A stretch of DNA of 9,682 bases. Source: Betaproteobacteria bacterium HGW-Betaproteobacteria-2. Lineage in GTDB: Bacteria; Pseudomonadota; Gammaproteobacteria; Burkholderiales; Methylophilaceae. The notes beneath the pieces are model-generated. The model saw nothing but the letters and a program-made list of their open reading frames with translations, ran no database searches and was not told where the DNA came from. Location of the stretch: the NCBI GenBank assembly GCA_002842255.1, contig PHCM01000038.1:1-9682 (forward strand). Reading direction: 5' to 3'. Made by a program: the position numbers and the translations under genes. Of this stretch, positions 8,105 through 9,682 are shown piece by piece (position 1 is the stretch's first letter; every line of letters starts with the position of its first letter).

Positions 8105-9244
8105 ATGTCCATATTGAAATCGCTTTTCCTTGCCGCATCCCTGGCCTTCGTTTCCACCATCGCCGTCGCCGCAGACATCCCGCCGCCGCCCAGCATGGCG
8201 GTGAAGTCCTATGTGCTGCTTGACGTCAACAGCAACCGCTTTATTGCGGAAGAGAACGCGGCCATGCGCGTGGAACCGGCCTCGCTGACCAAGGTCATGA
8301 CCGCCTACCTGACGTTCAAGGCTTTGAAGAACGGCCATCTGCAACCGGACCAGCAGGTGCCGGTCAGCACCTACGCATGGAAGGCCGAAGGTTCCAGAAT
8401 GTTCATTGAGCCCAACCGTCCGGTCACCGTCGAGGAACTGATCCACGGCGTCATCATTCAGTCCGGCAACGATGCTTCGATTGCGCTGGCAGAAGCCATC
8501 GGTGGTTCGGAGGAAGTCTTTGCCCAGCTGATGAACCAGGAAGCCAAGCGCCTGGGCATGAACAACAGCAACTTCATGAACTCCACCGGCCTGCCTGACC
8601 CGGACCACTACACCACTGCGCACGACCTCGCCATTCTGGCCGCCGCGCTGATTCAGGATTACCCGGAACAGTACCAGCGCCTGTATTCGATGAAGGAATA
8701 CACCTACAACAACATCACCCAACCCAACCGCAATCTGCTGTTGTGGCGCGACCCGCATGTCGATGGCATCAAGACCGGTCACACCAAGGCTGCCGGCTAT
8801 TGCCTGATGACATCGGCCAAGCGCGGCGATATGCGCCTGATCTCGGTCGTGCTCGGCGCCACTTCGGAAAACGCTCGTGCCGCAGAAAGCCAGAAACTGC
8901 TGAACTACGGCTTCCAGTTCTATGAATCGCAACTGGTCTACAAGGCCGGTGCCGCCATCAGCGAACTCAAGGTCTGGAAAGGCAAGGACAACACGCTGGC
9001 TGCCACGGTCGCAGAGGATCTGTACATCACCTTGCCCAAAGGCGAATACAGCCGGGTAAAGGCCACGCTGACCACTCAGCAGCCCCTGATTGCGCCGATC
9101 AAGGCCGGTCAGGAAGTCGGCACCATTGAATTCGCACTGGACGGCAAGGTCATCGACAGCCAGAAACTGGTCGCCGCCAAGGATGTCGGCATCGCCGGCT
9201 TCTTCGGTCGCCTGTGGGACACCATCAGATTGTGGTTTGTATAA
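8105..9244 (+). CDS. dacA: D-alanyl-D-alanine carboxypeptidase (PBP5/PBP6 type)
   Basis: DacA removes the terminal D-Ala from peptidoglycan pentapeptides in the periplasm, limiting cross-linking and helping maintain shape. The 379-residue precursor has a Sec signal peptide with probable cleavage in AVA-AD near residues 22-23. The serine peptidase S11 motifs are complete: Ser60-L-T-Lys63, Ser120-G-N122 and Lys223-T-G225. NSTGLPDPDHYTTAHDLA (159-176) is also typical. The C-terminal beta-rich domain (about 278-355) is followed by GFFGRLWDTIRLWFV, an amphipathic helix of the kind that anchors PBP5 to the inner membrane. It starts 18 bp after rlpA with a poor Shine-Dalgarno sequence and ends 22 bp before dat. 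The choice between dacA and dacC naming is uncertain; the function is not. Confidence 0.97.
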   Translation: MSILKSLFLAASLAFVSTIAVAADIPPPPSMAVKSYVLLDVNSNRFIAEENAAMRVEPASLTKVMTAYLTFKALKNGHLQPDQQVPVSTYAWKAEGSRMFIEPNRPVTVEELIHGVIIQSGNDASIALAEAIGGSEEVFAQLMNQEAKRLGMNNSNFMNSTGLPDPDHYTTAHDLAILAAALIQDYPEQYQRLYSMKEYTYNNITQPNRNLLLWRDPHVDGIKTGHTKAAGYCLMTSAKRGDMRLISVVLGATSENARAAESQKLLNYGFQFYESQLVYKAGAAISELKVWKGKDNTLAATVAEDLYITLPKGEYSRVKATLTTQQPLIAPIKAGQEVGTIEFALDGKVIDSQKLVAAKDVGIAGFFGRLWDTIRLWFV

Positions 9245-9252
9245 ATAAATCC

Positions 9253-9257
9253 GGGGT
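9253..9257 (+). promoter_or_regulatory. Weak ribosome binding site supporting the TTG start of dat
   Basis: GGGGT lies 9 nt before the TTG at 9267 and is the only purine-rich stretch at a suitable distance. It supports initiation at TTG. The first in-frame ATG, near 9402, would remove the conserved N-terminal part of the enzyme. Confidence 0.45.
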
Positions 9258-9266
9258 AAGTGCGGA

Positions 9267-9682
9267 TTGACCGATATCGTCTATCTCAACGGCCAGTTTC
9301 TTCCGCTGGAAGAAGCGCGGGTGCCGGTGCTGGACCGTGGCTTCATCTTCGGCGACGGCGTCTATGAAGTCATCCCGGTCTATTCGCGCCATCCGTTCAG
9401 AATGCGCGAGCATCTTCAGCGCCTGCAGCAGAGCCTGGCAGGACTGCGGCTGGAAAGCCCGCATACGCTGGAACAATGGGGAAAACTGGTCGCCGAACTG
9501 ATTGAACGCAACAGCCTGCAGGATCAATCCGTCTATCTGCAGGTCACACGCGGCCCCGCACCACGTGATCAGGCATTCCCCAAACAGGTGACACCGACCG
9601 TGTTCCTGATGTGTACGGAACTGATCACGCCGCCCCGGGAACTGGTCGAACAGGGCGCATCGGCGGTCAGCGCCCGGGATAT
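9267..9682 (+). CDS. dat: D-amino acid aminotransferase, N-terminal 138 codons (3' end outside window)
   Basis: This is a class IV (branched-chain/D-amino acid) PLP aminotransferase, most like D-alanine aminotransferase, which converts D-Ala plus 2-oxoglutarate to pyruvate plus D-Glu in the cytoplasm. The visible part reads (M)TDIVYLNGQFLPLEEA, then VPVLDRGFIFGDGVYEVIPVY (20-39), HLQRL (49-53) and VTRGPAPRDQAFP (93-105). Tyr33 and Arg52 fit the cofactor and substrate positions Tyr31 and Arg50 of the Bacillus enzyme. Arg100 fits its carboxylate-binding Arg98, but the next trap residue, His100 there, is Gln102 here. The PLP lysine lies beyond the window. The family-typical N-terminus begins exactly at TTG, with no ATG or GTG alternative that keeps it. 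It follows dacA by 22 bp with no terminator. A branched-chain or mixed specificity remains possible. Confidence 0.88.
   Translation, partial: MTDIVYLNGQFLPLEEARVPVLDRGFIFGDGVYEVIPVYSRHPFRMREHLQRLQQSLAGLRLESPHTLEQWGKLVAELIERNSLQDQSVYLQVTRGPAPRDQAFPKQVTPTVFLMCTELITPPRELVEQGASAVSARD

Noticed and set aside
7991..8932. Minus-strand open frame of 313 codons opposite rlpA/dacA
   Set aside because: It is antisense to two complete genes with all catalytic motifs. The composition is typical of an antisense shadow, with no family resemblance.

Overview
The window is an ordinary chromosomal housekeeping segment from a Gram-negative proteobacterium. The protein sequences (MreB beginning [19 protein letters not shown], the PBP2/RodA/RlpA/DacA set, and a gatCA operon running divergently from mreB) most resemble Betaproteobacteria, perhaps the Nitrosomonadales. 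That placement rests on recognising sequence style and gene order, not on a search. Base composition is moderately GC-rich, and codon use looks uniform across the genes. I see no insertion sequence, phage gene, integrase, tRNA, rRNA or CRISPR array.

Layout. Positions 1-1409 (minus strand) carry gatC and the first 370 codons of gatA, two subunits of the tRNA-dependent amidotransferase that completes Gln-tRNA(Gln) and/or Asn-tRNA(Asn). A 177-bp divergent spacer (1410-1586) holds a good sigma70-type promoter for gatCA, a weaker -10 for mreB, and two inverted repeats overlapping these elements. From 1587 to the right edge everything reads on the plus strand: mreB, mreC, mreD, mrdA (PBP2), rodA, rlpA, dacA, and the start of a D-amino acid aminotransferase gene (dat) opening with TTG. 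A clear intrinsic terminator lies between mreB and mreC, with promoter-like hexamers just upstream of it. From mreC onward the genes overlap or are separated by at most 22 bp.

How the genes work together. MreB, MreC, MreD, PBP2 and RodA form the elongasome (Rod complex) that inserts peptidoglycan along the side wall. RodA polymerises glycan from lipid II, PBP2 cross-links it, MreB filaments orient the machine, and MreC/MreD connect and activate it. RlpA is an outer-membrane lipoprotein that cuts denuded glycan, and DacA trims the terminal D-Ala from pentapeptides. Dat interconverts D-Ala and D-Glu, so it may link the released D-Ala to precursor supply. All catalytic motifs that can be checked are intact.

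I found no previously undescribed system. The points most worth a second look are regulatory (the mreB/mreC attenuator-like region, the divergent promoter with its dyads, and an extended -10 inside rlpA) and biochemical (a probable zinc site in PBP2, and a His-to-Gln change in the predicted carboxylate-binding loop of Dat).
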